The notes: generated by a model not told the origin, from the sequence alone. A stretch of 21,660 nucleotides of DNA from Blastocatellia bacterium (GCA_003488005.1 DNND01000100.1:9191-30850); one strand, 5' to 3'. Positions 1 through 8,297 are shown, counted from the first letter of the stretch. Translations and numbers: made by a program.

Positions 1-69
1 CAATGAGCGCGCAGCGCGAACAGTTCGACCACTCAACCGTGTCTGGTAACCCAGCGCGGACGGGGGAAT

Positions 70-465
70 TTGGACTGCGGCGGCTCGACGCCGCGTGCCG
101 ATGCGGCCACCAATTCAAGTCGCAAATCTGAGCCTCGAGTCGCTCCGTCCGCAGGCGATATTGCTGGCTTGGTCTTCCTAGGCTACCCACTTCATCCTCC
201 CGGCAGACCCGACAAACTTCGTGACGCCCACCTGCCGCAGATAACGGCGCCGATGCTTTTCGTCCAAGGCTCGCGCGACGCTTTCGGCTCACCCGACGAA
301 CTTCGCGCCACCATCAAGAAACATCATCTTCCCGCAACCCTCCACATCGTCGAAGGCGGCGACCACTCTTTGAAGGTCGCCAAAAGCTCGGGCATTCCTC
401 AAGACGAGGTCTACGACTCAACCAGAGATGCGATTTCTGCCTGGATCCTAAAACTCGCGCGCTGA
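70..465 (+). pseudogene. alpha/beta hydrolase (dienelactone hydrolase-like / KANL3-Tex30 type), N-terminally decayed remnant
   Basis: The last 105 or so residues look like the C-terminal half of a small alpha/beta hydrolase of the KANL3/Tex30 type. A core strand reading AGLVFLGYPLHPPGRP is followed by VQGSRDAFG, which carries the acid of the triad, and GGDHSLK, which carries the catalytic histidine. The nucleophile elbow (usually GKSxGG) is not readable; where it should lie the frame gives only GGSTPRADAAT. An in-frame TGA at 4-6 closes the frame, and no other frame across 1-150 supplies the missing half. The family is normally about 200 residues or more. A TTG at 70 is the only start in this frame, with no clear ribosome binding site. 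I infer a degraded gene with small deletions near the elbow. A frameshifted sequence read is the alternative. Confidence 0.55.
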
Positions 466-828
466 AATGCAAATCTAAAGCAACAGTCGGGACCTTGATA
501 CCGCCAAAATTATCGACACCTTACTTGTCTGACTACTCCGGCTTGATGTCCGAAATGTTTTACCTGGAAACCTCATCAGTAGTTGAACGCGCCCGGAGTA
601 GTATTTTGTTTCTCGAAGTCGCGAAGAGGAACTTCAAAGGACTGGGTGATAGATCATCACGCCGATCCTTGTTTGAAGGGCTCACGAGGCGCTCATAAAC
701 GATAGCGATGCGCACGAATTGTGGACGCCTTACGCAATTTCGGAGCGGGCAATGGCAAGAGGACGCCTGCACAGAAATAGATCACCCGTTCATACCAATA
801 GGAAAAACTTTTCAACACTGAGAGCACA
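466..828. other. intergenic stretch, nothing recognised
   Basis: These 363 bases lie between the hydrolase remnant and the protease gene. Short open frames exist on both strands but lack ribosome binding sites and recognisable protein sequence. No strong hairpin or repeat is visible. The promoter for the downstream four-gene cluster should lie in this stretch, but I cannot pick -35 and -10 boxes with confidence. Confidence 0.5.
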
Positions 829-1836
829 ATGATGGCCGAGTCAGACGTTTCGCTTATGCACTCCCGGTTGCAACGCCGAGCGAGCCGGGATAAGAGGGAA
901 GTTCTGCTGCAATTGCTCACTGCTCGCCACTGCGCCCCTCGGCCACCCTATCTTTCCAAAGCATTTCGCAGAGGCGAAACAACAGCACTTACACGATTTG
1001 AAAACCTCAACTTGGCCGGCATTGGATTTGGTCCCAAGGAGACGCGAGGAACCTTCGGCGGTGGTTTTGCCGTGCGCCTTTACGTTACCCGCAAGTTTCC
1101 TAAGAATAAATTACTTCGCAGATATTGGATTCCCGAACTTGTGAATGGCATTCCAACGGACGTAATACAGATTGGCAGACTGAGTCTTCAAAGCCGGCCG
1201 GTCGCGCTGGGAACCTCTATCAGCCATGTCAATGGCAGTGCTGGCTCATTGGGTTGCATTGTCTCTCTGCCCGGCGAAGATGCGTGGTTCATGTTGTCGG
1301 CCTCACATGTCCTCGCGCCGAGTGGGGTAGCCACGTCGGGGGACCAGATTGTCGAGCCCGCTGCGGCGCACGGACCAGGGGCAGCGATCGCAACGCTCAC
1401 CGACTTCGAGTCCCTCCAGCCTAATGGGGTGCCGAACCTATTCGATGCCGCGATCGCGCGAGTCATTCGCAAAACAGATGTCAGGCCCCTATTACCGGTG
1501 ATCGGAAAAGTCGGTTCCACGGTGATGGATCCCGTGCTTTTCGAAAGCGTCCGAAAATACGGCGCGGGCACTGGTCACACTCTGGGTATCGTGACCGACG
1601 TGGCAGCAGAAACTGCTTTCACCTTTGATGGCGAAGATTACCTGTTTCAGGACGTAGTTCAGATTACCGGATGCGGAGACGGTGACTTCTCAGTAGGAGG
1701 AGACTCGGGTGCTCTGGTCGTTGATGCCTTGAGTAGCCGTCCGGTGGGTTTAATAATCGGAGGCGCAGGATCGCGTACGTTCGTCAGTCCACTGCGGCGA
1801 GTTTTAGATCGGTTTGGCGCTCAAATCGTCACATGA
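829..1836 (+). CDS. trypsin-like serine protease with Nal1-type N-terminal region
   Basis: This 335-residue protein has the chymotrypsin-fold triad in order: His160 in SASHVL, Asp206 in LFDAAIA and Ser293 in GGDSGALVV. Residues about 61-117 (NLAGIGFGPKE ... VNGIPTDVIQIG) match the small domain that precedes the protease domain in Nal1-like bacterial proteins. No signal peptide or membrane segment is visible, so it probably starts in the cytoplasm. Two ATGs occur in a row at 829 and 832, after a weak GAG-type ribosome binding site. It is the first gene of a same-strand cluster, 45 bases ahead of a dihaem cytochrome gene and upstream of LodA-like and LodB-like genes. By analogy with the protease (QhpE) in quinohemoprotein amine dehydrogenase clusters it could process the CTQ protein. 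That role is inference; the fold and triad are seen directly. Confidence 0.85.
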   Translation: MMAESDVSLMHSRLQRRASRDKREVLLQLLTARHCAPRPPYLSKAFRRGETTALTRFENLNLAGIGFGPKETRGTFGGGFAVRLYVTRKFPKNKLLRRYWIPELVNGIPTDVIQIGRLSLQSRPVALGTSISHVNGSAGSLGCIVSLPGEDAWFMLSASHVLAPSGVATSGDQIVEPAAAHGPGAAIATLTDFESLQPNGVPNLFDAAIARVIRKTDVRPLLPVIGKVGSTVMDPVLFESVRKYGAGTGHTLGIVTDVAAETAFTFDGEDYLFQDVVQITGCGDGDFSVGGDSGALVVDALSSRPVGLIIGGAGSRTFVSPLRRVLDRFGAQIVT

Positions 1837-1881
1837 CACTTAACCCAGCCGGAACTCCAACCGGATTGAAGGAAGAAGGAC

Positions 1882-3459
1882 ATGACCTACAAAAATATCA
1901 CTAAACGCAAACCTTTCGGTCCCAAAGATCGCACACTTCTGATCCTCGCCTGCACAATGATGCTGGTTGTAATCATACTTCTAATTTGGTGCATCAGCCG
2001 CGATCGCTCACAGGGCGGACGGAATGGTGGCCGGCCGTCACCCAGTCCGGCGACGTCAGTGGACATTAACACCACCGAATTACCGCCCGCTCACGCGAGG
2101 CGGAACAAACTCGGCTTTGCCTTTCAACTTAGGAGGTTCCAGGTCAACGAGGGAAATATAGACGCGGCCAAGAAGTATTATCGCGAGACTGTCTCACCGC
2201 AACTTAGTTTTCTCGCGGCGGACACGATTGAGAAATCGGGAATCAAGGACCTGCTTGAGTACTTCGGTTACGCCAATATCACTCCGAAAGATCTGCATCG
2301 CTTGCCGTCGGATGAAATCATGAAGCTCTCTGCAGCCGGCGACATTCTCGCCACGCGGTTTTTCGCCCCGAAGATCACCGCGGTATCGGCCAATCCTCCT
2401 CAAATTCCAGTCAGCGGGTTTGGTTGGCGGAAGCTGGTGCGGCTGAAAGCCAAACCTGATTCAAAAGCTGCTCAAAACGGTATGGACTTGCTGCTGCTTT
2501 TGCAAAACATTTTCGAAAAAACTGTTGCGGGCAACCCATTCAATGCCGACCATAATGTCTCGAAATTCAATCAGGTAATTATAACTCGAAAGGCAGGCCC
2601 ATTTAGTCAAGACAAGCAGCCAGCCTACTTCCTTACGTACGGCCAGTTAGTCAAGATTGACGGGACTAGCGGCTTGCCAATCAAGGACGCCAGCGGCAAT
2701 TTTCAGGATGAGGGAATAATTTCCTTTAGCTTGAAGGCGACGTTCGATGAAAAAGCTCGCGATCCGGAAACAAATGTCTTGCTGAGTGAGTACTTCGTGC
2801 CTGATTCCTGCGTCCAGTGTCATGGCGGGATCCGCACACGTGGAAAAACCAACTACCTCGACACAGATCATTGGATCGATCGTGTTACGCCAGACTATGG
2901 TCTGAGCGACCCAAGGTTCAAGGAAGAAGACTTCACCGCATTGGCGAGCTCACCGCATGACGTTATCTTCGACGCCGAGAAGGACCCCACCAAATTCCAG
3001 AAGGCCTTCGACGTGATTCAGCTACTGAACGAGGACATTCGGAATCAGAACAAGCTATTGGGCGCCACTAACAATTTTCAGCTTAACGCGGTCGAGCGCT
3101 GGCTCGAGTTGCATAAACCAACAAACTTTGGAACCGGGCATGCGCCCCCCTTCGCGCGTGGGTTCGGTAGTCAGCCCTGGGATCCGAACAGCGACACCGA
3201 TAAGAAGCTTGTCTATTACCTCAATCGGTATTGCTATCGCTGTCATAGTTCTGTGAAATACAACATTTTTGACCGGGCGGCTGTAGTAGGACGAATAGGT
3301 GTAATTCCCGGCCGGCTGTTGGATGTTAGTGACCCGGCTTCGTGGATGCCTCAGGATCGAATCTTTCCGGGTCTCGAAGTCGATCAGATCAGTGGTGAAG
3401 GCGTACCAACCGGGAGCCTCAAAGAGTTTTTGGACTTATTGGCCCAGGTACAACCCTGA
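1882..3459 (+). CDS. membrane-anchored dihaem c-type cytochrome
   Basis: This 525-residue protein has one N-terminal membrane segment (about residues 18-37, preceded by a basic stretch) and two c-haem attachment sites, C310-VQ-C313-H314 and C451-YR-C454-H455. Met489 in SWMPQDR is a plausible axial ligand for the second haem. The region from about 75 to 300 has no motif I recognise. The anchor should place the haem domains outside the inner membrane, where c-type cytochromes mature. The start is supported by a GGAAGAAGGA ribosome binding site just ahead of the ATG. It lies 45 bases after the protease gene and 56 before the LodA-like gene, so co-transcription is likely. I infer that it accepts or relays electrons for the CTQ enzyme encoded next. 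Cytochromes of this exact layout are not ones I can name as a family. Confidence 0.85.
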   Translation: MTYKNITKRKPFGPKDRTLLILACTMMLVVIILLIWCISRDRSQGGRNGGRPSPSPATSVDINTTELPPAHARRNKLGFAFQLRRFQVNEGNIDAAKKYYRETVSPQLSFLAADTIEKSGIKDLLEYFGYANITPKDLHRLPSDEIMKLSAAGDILATRFFAPKITAVSANPPQIPVSGFGWRKLVRLKAKPDSKAAQNGMDLLLLLQNIFEKTVAGNPFNADHNVSKFNQVIITRKAGPFSQDKQPAYFLTYGQLVKIDGTSGLPIKDASGNFQDEGIISFSLKATFDEKARDPETNVLLSEYFVPDSCVQCHGGIRTRGKTNYLDTDHWIDRVTPDYGLSDPRFKEEDFTALASSPHDVIFDAEKDPTKFQKAFDVIQLLNEDIRNQNKLLGATNNFQLNAVERWLELHKPTNFGTGHAPPFARGFGSQPWDPNSDTDKKLVYYLNRYCYRCHSSVKYNIFDRAAVVGRIGVIPGRLLDVSDPASWMPQDRIFPGLEVDQISGEGVPTGSLKEFLDLLAQVQP

Positions 3460-3515
3460 GTCCTGGAAAGCATTGATAGTAGTCATTCATTCAAAAGTTC
3501 GAAAGGAGCAACGAA

Positions 3516-4961
3516 ATGCAGTACAGCATTTATCCATCAATCGGTATCGCGCGAGTTGGAAATGATCTGAATGAGTTCTATATCGGCCCGGAAATTCCGG
3601 GACACCCAGGGTTTGAATCTGACGGGCAGACGGTAGTAAAGAAATACAAGGTTGATGAAGACCAGATTAAGCGACAAGCCGCCCGATTTCGCATCTTCGA
3701 AATCCCGGATGCCAACAGCGCTCCGCGACCCGCAAGTCTGCCTGCTGGGGCAACCGTGGAGTGGACAGTTCATCTGGTTAATAAGAAGGCTGCGGTCGTC
3801 AGAGGCGGAACGCCGCCGGCCCAACCGCAGCGCCCGGAACTGGCTGCGAACTCGGCGGAGCGGGTAATTGATCCGAACGCCCAAACAATCGCGGGCGCCA
3901 ATGCCGCCGGAGTAAAGTTTGATACTGGTGAATTCATGAATCGCCGCGTGCCGCTTGGCGAGCTGCGCACTGATCAGGAGCAAAACTTGTTGGTGCTGGG
4001 CGGATTTGGCTTTTCTTCATCGCCCAATAGCGCGCCTCTGCCAAGCTTCTATTCGAACCCAGGTTGGCACGATGACGTCTCGGACGGCCCGGTTACGGCC
4101 CGTATTCGTTTACCGGATGGAAGCACGATCGCCAACATAACACCCGCCTGGGCAATCGTGGGTCCTCCCGACTTTGCACCGGAGATATTGGGGGTGGTTA
4201 CGCTGTATGACATCATGCTCCAAGTTGGGATCGATAGTCTTGGCCTACAGGGGCCGGCGCAGGTTTCTTTCACGAACCATGTATTTCCGCTGTTGCAACG
4301 GACTCGTCGGCTTCGCTGGGTGAATGAGGACCCAAACTGGAGCGACATTAGTGATGATTGGCCATCCTTGGCCACCGCTTCGGCAGCCGCGAGTCAACTG
4401 CGCCGTGATAACGCGGAGTTGGTGCGGAATATTGAATCGGTTCTTTCACACTACAAGCTGACAAGCCTGCAGCAGTCCTTCTTAAACGAGTGGGTGGTTG
4501 GAAACTTTCTTTCCGATTGGACCGGCGTCCCGCAACCAGAAAGCACTGTGACCCCTGCGGGACTAACACGCGCGGCGTTGGATTCGACCGTCGGTCAGGG
4601 GTTCTTTCCCGGGATCGAAGGAGGAATCCTCGTAAAAGATCCAAACCTTTATGGTGGCCCTTTCGATTTTCGCCTTGATCACAACCAAGTACATGCCGGC
4701 GACTTAACAGCACTCATGGCAGTTCCATGGCAGGCCGATTTTCTTGATTGCCTGCGAGGCTGGTGGCCCTCGCAACGCCCGGACGACGTTCGACTTAACC
4801 CAACCGCCACGACTACCGTACGCTGGGAACGTGGAGTCAGCACCCACATCGGCATGGTCAATAACTTTTCGAGGCTCGGTTTCATCACGGCCCAAAAGGA
4901 TGCTCAGGGAAACATTGTCTTTGCTGAGGATCAACGAGCGCCGGGAATTCAGTTTGTATGA
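3516..4961 (+). CDS. LodA/GoxA-family CTQ-dependent oxidoreductase, compact form
   Basis: The family opening is clear: SIYPSIGIARVGN at residues 4-16, FYIGPEIPG at 21-29 and IKRQAARFRIF at 51-61. Near the C-terminus MAVPWQADFLDC (401-412) is followed by GWWPSQRPDD (415-424), the region that supplies the cysteine and tryptophan for the cysteine tryptophylquinone cofactor. Cys412 is the candidate cysteine and Trp416 or Trp417 the candidate tryptophan. Known members oxidise the epsilon-amine of lysine (LodA) or the alpha-amine of glycine (GoxA), giving hydrogen peroxide. At 481 residues this protein is clearly shorter than those enzymes (roughly 700-800), yet both ends are present, so it looks compact and not truncated. 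No signal peptide is seen. The ribosome binding site AAAGGAG lies 7 bases before the ATG. The substrate cannot be predicted. The adjacent cytochrome raises the possibility that it works as a dehydrogenase. Confidence 0.88.
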   Translation: MQYSIYPSIGIARVGNDLNEFYIGPEIPGHPGFESDGQTVVKKYKVDEDQIKRQAARFRIFEIPDANSAPRPASLPAGATVEWTVHLVNKKAAVVRGGTPPAQPQRPELAANSAERVIDPNAQTIAGANAAGVKFDTGEFMNRRVPLGELRTDQEQNLLVLGGFGFSSSPNSAPLPSFYSNPGWHDDVSDGPVTARIRLPDGSTIANITPAWAIVGPPDFAPEILGVVTLYDIMLQVGIDSLGLQGPAQVSFTNHVFPLLQRTRRLRWVNEDPNWSDISDDWPSLATASAAASQLRRDNAELVRNIESVLSHYKLTSLQQSFLNEWVVGNFLSDWTGVPQPESTVTPAGLTRAALDSTVGQGFFPGIEGGILVKDPNLYGGPFDFRLDHNQVHAGDLTALMAVPWQADFLDCLRGWWPSQRPDDVRLNPTATTTVRWERGVSTHIGMVNNFSRLGFITAQKDAQGNIVFAEDQRAPGIQFV

Positions 4962-4965
4962 ACAA

Positions 4966-6072
4966 ATGAAGCTGAGGATGAATCTCGACATCCTGGTTGT
5001 CGGTGGGGGACCATCTGGAGCTGCATGCGCCACGGTTTTGGCTCGAGGTGGCGCGCGTGTGGCTGTTGTGGAGTCAGGTGATTTCAATCGATTTCGGATC
5101 GGAGAGACGATTCACGCTACGACCCGTCCGCTACTAGCTCGCTTAGGATGTCCCATGCCCGCTAACGACAACTGCGCCCTGCCCTCACTCGGTGTAGCTT
5201 CAGCCTGGGGAGACTCAAGAGTTGAGGTACGCCCCAGTATTATGAATCCCTATGGCCGCGGTTGGCGTGTAGAGCGGCGGACGTTTGATAAAAGACTATT
5301 CGAAAATTCTGGTGACGCGGGCGCGGCTCTATTCACGAAATCGCGAGTGGAAGAAGTCCGCCGTGATGCTGGAAAGTGGACGTTTTCAATAGTTTCAGAT
5401 GGTAAAATTTTGCCCGGAACTGCACCATTTGTCGTCGAGGCGACAGGCCGAAACGGCAAGTCCAAATTCGCCCCAAACGCGCGCAGGCATTGGGGGGATC
5501 GTTTAGTTGGCCTCGCTATTTTCTCCAAAGACTATCGTCCTGTCACCTCCCGTTTTGCGGATTCCGCATTAGTAGAATCGACACCGCTTGGGTGGTGGTA
5601 TTCTGTTCTCCTCCCGGACCAAGGTACCCTCGGTGTTTTCTTTACGGATGGTGATCTTCTTCCCCGAAATAGGGCTCAGGTCGGCTTGTTTCTTCAGGGA
5701 CAGATTCAAGAGACTGAGCACACCCGCGACCACTGTCCAATCCTTGAAAATGGGCCGTATCGCTGGAAAGCGTTCAATGCACGATCAGGCATTCGTCGAT
5801 TGGCGGTTGCTGACGGTTGGGTCGCCATCGGGGATGCGCTTATGGCATTCGATCCGCTTTCTGGGCTCGGAGTCACCGAGGCAATCAGCTCGGGAATCAG
5901 TGCCGCGGAGTGGTGGCAAAGTCTGCAGTCCCCACGGATTGAGGGAATACCCTTTTGGGTCGAGCAGGTATCGGAACGCTTTAACGAATACCTTAAGGCC
6001 CGGCTACTTACATATAGTTCCGAAAAGCGCTGGCCAGACTCGCCGTTTTGGCGACGTCGGCAGCGCCATTAA
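4966..6072 (+). CDS. LodB-like FAD-dependent monooxygenase (CTQ maturation)
   Basis: This 368-residue flavoprotein has the dinucleotide-binding motif VVGGGPSGAA (11-20), the RIGETIH segment (44-50) and the second FAD motif GWVAIGDALMAFDPLSGLG (284-302). It ends in the EKRWPDSPFWRRRQ sequence (353-366) typical of tryptophan-halogenase-like hydroxylases. LodB, GoxB and QhpG belong to this superfamily and hydroxylate the tryptophan that becomes CTQ. I chose the ATG at 4966, four bases after the LodA-like stop codon, which suggests translational coupling. A second ATG at 4978 would give a slightly shorter N-terminus. The open frame continues upstream inside the LodA-like gene, but that part is a shadow. 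Position and family together make maturation of the upstream CTQ protein the best role. Confidence 0.87.
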   Translation: MKLRMNLDILVVGGGPSGAACATVLARGGARVAVVESGDFNRFRIGETIHATTRPLLARLGCPMPANDNCALPSLGVASAWGDSRVEVRPSIMNPYGRGWRVERRTFDKRLFENSGDAGAALFTKSRVEEVRRDAGKWTFSIVSDGKILPGTAPFVVEATGRNGKSKFAPNARRHWGDRLVGLAIFSKDYRPVTSRFADSALVESTPLGWWYSVLLPDQGTLGVFFTDGDLLPRNRAQVGLFLQGQIQETEHTRDHCPILENGPYRWKAFNARSGIRRLAVADGWVAIGDALMAFDPLSGLGVTEAISSGISAAEWWQSLQSPRIEGIPFWVEQVSERFNEYLKARLLTYSSEKRWPDSPFWRRRQRH

Positions 6073-6078
6073 TCCTGG

Positions 6079-6273
6079 TTGAAGACTCAGAAGAACCTCA
6101 GGGCACGGATTGTCAACCGGCCACTCGGCACGGTGGCTCTAGTCTTAAAAGGCACCGAGGTAGAGATGCGCATCGTCGCCCAAATATCGCGCGAGGAAGC
6201 AAGGAAGCGCTTGTTGACCGCTGAAGAGTTGGGCAGCGTCTGGATGCTCTTGAGTTATTGGAATCTTCTATGA
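6079..6273 (+). CDS. small hypothetical protein, doubtful
   Basis: A 64-residue frame starts at a TTG six bases after the LodB-like stop codon and ends at a TGA at 6271-6273. I do not recognise the sequence. It has no CxxC, membrane segment or signal peptide, and no ribosome binding site stands out. Its position right behind the cluster is the only argument for it being real. It could equally be a chance frame in the 3' untranslated region. Confidence 0.2.
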   Translation: MKTQKNLRARIVNRPLGTVALVLKGTEVEMRIVAQISREEARKRLLTAEELGSVWMLLSYWNLL

Positions 6274-6348
6274 CGCTCTGGAACGGAATATTTTTAGCGC
6301 CGAGATATGACTGGCGCGCGGGACTTAACTACCTGTCAATCTGTTCCA

Positions 6349-7536
6349 CTACAGCACGGCGGTTTCCTCGAGTAATCGTCCTTCCGCAAATCGCTCGAGG
6401 CTGAGTTCCGAGGCATCGATGAGATCGGAAGTGCCGTTCAGAATCAGATCGGCGGTGATGCGGCCCGAGGCCGGCGAGTGCATCACGCCGTGACCGCTGA
6501 AGCCGTTAACGAAATACAAACCGGCGACGTTAGCGGCCGGACCGATGATGGCGTGGTGGTCCGGCGTCATCTCGTATAGCCCGGCCCAGGCGCGGCGCGG
6601 GTTTACTTCAGCATCCACCAGGCAAGGCACGCGATCGGCAGCGCGCGTCAGAATTTTTTCCACAAACTTCGGATCAAAACCAGTCTTGAAGCCGACTGTT
6701 TCGTCCGGGTCGTTCCATGCCAGTAGAATTCCTTTGCCTTCGCGGCGGAAATGAAAACCGGTGGACATGTCGATCACCATGGGGAACCGTTGCGGCAGTT
6801 GATTGAAAGGTTCAGTCGGAACGAGTTGACGCCGCAAAGGTTCGACGGGAAGTTCGGTGCCCGCCAGGCGCGCGACTTGTGCGGCCCATGGACCAGCCGC
6901 GTTGACGACTATGGTCGTAGATACGGTTCCTCTTGATGTGACAACGCCCTGTACTTTACGTTGAGAGAACGGCATCGAGCCGCCGCACTCCAAAGTTTCA
7001 ATCCCGATAACTTGCGTATCCAGCCATAAGCGCACGCCTCGCTCGCGCGCCTTTAGCATAAAGCCCATCATGACGCTGTGCGGATCGACGAAGCCATCGG
7101 TCGGGCAAAATGTGCCGCCAATGATGTCGTCCGCGCGCAGTTGCGGCACGAACTTCAGAATGTCATCTCGCGAAACCAGCTCGACGTTCTTTACTCCCAA
7201 AGCAAGCTGGCGTGAGCGATTTGTTTTCAGGTAATCGAGCTGCCGTTCGTTCGTTGCGCAAAATAGATAACCATGCGCCCGATAATCCGCCGGATGGCCC
7301 ACGACCTCGTCGAACCTCGAAAAGAAATCTATGGAGTAGCGTGACATCTCGATGTTCACATCCGTCGCAAACTGCGCGCGCACGCCGCCCATGCTCTTGC
7401 CAGTCGAACCCTTGCCCTGATGTGCTTCGCGTTCGATGACCAGCACGTTGGTGCAGCCCTGCTCGGCCAGATGATAGGCAACACTCGAGCCTACAATTCC
7501 ACTGCCGATGATTACTACGTCCGCAGTTTCAGTCAT
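6349..7536 (-). CDS. FAD-dependent amino-acid/amine oxidoreductase (DAO family, sarcosine oxidase beta-like)
   Basis: This 395-residue protein begins with ADVVIIGSGIVGSSVAYHLA, the N-terminal FAD-binding motif (G11, G13, G16). Next comes the STGKSMGGVRAQ segment typical of DAO-fold enzymes. Near the C-terminus, GLYEMTPDHHAIIGP and GLYFVNGFSGHGVMHSP form the second flavin-contact region. Enzymes of this family oxidise secondary or primary amines of small amino acids such as sarcosine, glycine or proline. The substrate here is not evident. The length is normal for the family. The ATG at 7536 has no obvious ribosome binding site. The gene is transcribed away from the DinB-like gene at 7635, with about 100 bases between their starts, and its 3' end faces the end of the CTQ cluster. 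Confidence 0.85.
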   Translation of the reverse strand: MTETADVVIIGSGIVGSSVAYHLAEQGCTNVLVIEREAHQGKGSTGKSMGGVRAQFATDVNIEMSRYSIDFFSRFDEVVGHPADYRAHGYLFCATNERQLDYLKTNRSRQLALGVKNVELVSRDDILKFVPQLRADDIIGGTFCPTDGFVDPHSVMMGFMLKARERGVRLWLDTQVIGIETLECGGSMPFSQRKVQGVVTSRGTVSTTIVVNAAGPWAAQVARLAGTELPVEPLRRQLVPTEPFNQLPQRFPMVIDMSTGFHFRREGKGILLAWNDPDETVGFKTGFDPKFVEKILTRAADRVPCLVDAEVNPRRAWAGLYEMTPDHHAIIGPAANVAGLYFVNGFSGHGVMHSPASGRITADLILNGTSDLIDASELSLERFAEGRLLEETAVL

Positions 7537-7634
7537 TGATTGTCGCTAATTGTCGCTGCGCAAGTTTCGTGCATAAAATACAAACCGCGCGAGCATAAGC
7601 CCGACACCCAACATGACACAACCCGGAGGCGACC

Positions 7635-8156
7635 ATGGATCTGCGCTATCCCATCGGAGAGTTTAGTTTTTCAAGAACGCAATCGCAGGACGAAAGAGCG
7701 GTGCTGATCGCTGAGATTGCAGACACGCCCGAAAGGATGCGCGCGGCCGTTCATGGGCTCACTCGCGAACAACTGGATACGCCTTATCGACCCGGCGGTT
7801 GGACCGTGCGGCAGGTGGTCCATCACGTTCCGGAAAGTCATATGCATAGCTACATTCGTTTCAAACTCGCAATCACTGAAGACGAGCCGGAGATAAAACC
7901 ATACTTCGAAGATCGTTGGGCCCAATTGCAGGACGCGCTGGATTCGCCGATTGAACCTTCCCTCGATTTGCTTGAGGCATTGCACGGTCGCTGGGCTTGG
8001 TTTCTGCGCTCGCTCAAGGACGAAGATTTTGAGCGCACGTTTCACCATCCCGAGCAGGGTCTTGTTAGCCTCAACAAGAATGTAGCGCTGTATGCCTGGC
8101 ACGGCCGGCATCATGTTGCACACATCACCGCGCTACGCGAGCGGATGAGATGGTAG
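7635..8156 (+). CDS. DinB/YfiT-family putative metal-dependent hydrolase or thiol transferase
   Basis: This 173-residue protein has the pattern of the YfiT/BstA branch of the DinB superfamily. YRPGGWTVRQVVHHVPESHMH (51-71) holds the first metal-ligand histidine (His63 or His64), and ALYAWHGRHHVAHI (151-164) holds the pair His156 and His160. Family members form four-helix bundles binding nickel or zinc, and several transfer low-molecular-weight thiols such as bacillithiol. The family was earlier annotated as metal-dependent hydrolases. A good GGAGG-type ribosome binding site lies just before the ATG. It is divergent from the FAD oxidoreductase gene. Downstream lies a heptad repeat array and not an operon partner. 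The fold is clear; the substrate is not. Confidence 0.87.
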   Translation: MDLRYPIGEFSFSRTQSQDERAVLIAEIADTPERMRAAVHGLTREQLDTPYRPGGWTVRQVVHHVPESHMHSYIRFKLAITEDEPEIKPYFEDRWAQLQDALDSPIEPSLDLLEALHGRWAWFLRSLKDEDFERTFHHPEQGLVSLNKNVALYAWHGRHHVAHITALRERMRW

Positions 8157-8163
8157 AAGAGAA

Positions 8164-8297
8164 GGCGGTAGGCGGTAGGCGAATTCCAGATTCCAGATTC
8201 CAGATTCCAGAGTTCAGATTTGAGATTTCAGATTCCAGATTCCAGATTCCAGATTCCAGATTCCAGATTCAAGATTCCAGATTTAAGGGCCAAAGAC
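8164..8297. repeat. heptanucleotide tandem repeat array
   Basis: Two short arrays of 7-base units lie side by side. The first is nearly three copies of GGCGGTA (8164-8181). The second is a longer run of ATTCCAG units with some degenerate copies (AGTTCAG, TTTGAG, ATTCAAG), ending near 8282. CAAAGACCAAG follows at 8290 and resembles the unit used in the array near 13.5 kb. The region lies between the DinB-like and MaoC-like genes. The period is clearly 7 bases, so an open frame across it encodes only repeated peptide and I did not call it. Confidence 0.9.

Noticed and set aside
495..772. Short open frames on both strands between the hydrolase remnant and the protease gene
   Set aside because: No ribosome binding site, no recognisable sequence, and they overlap one another on opposite strands.
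4744..4965. Upstream extension of the LodB-like gene inside the LodA-like gene
   Set aside because: The extra 74 residues overlap the conserved C-terminal coding region of the LodA-like gene, and the FAD motif sits right after the ATGs at 4966 and 4978.
8164..8297. CRISPR array
   Set aside because: Units are 7 bases with no spacers and no cas genes nearby.
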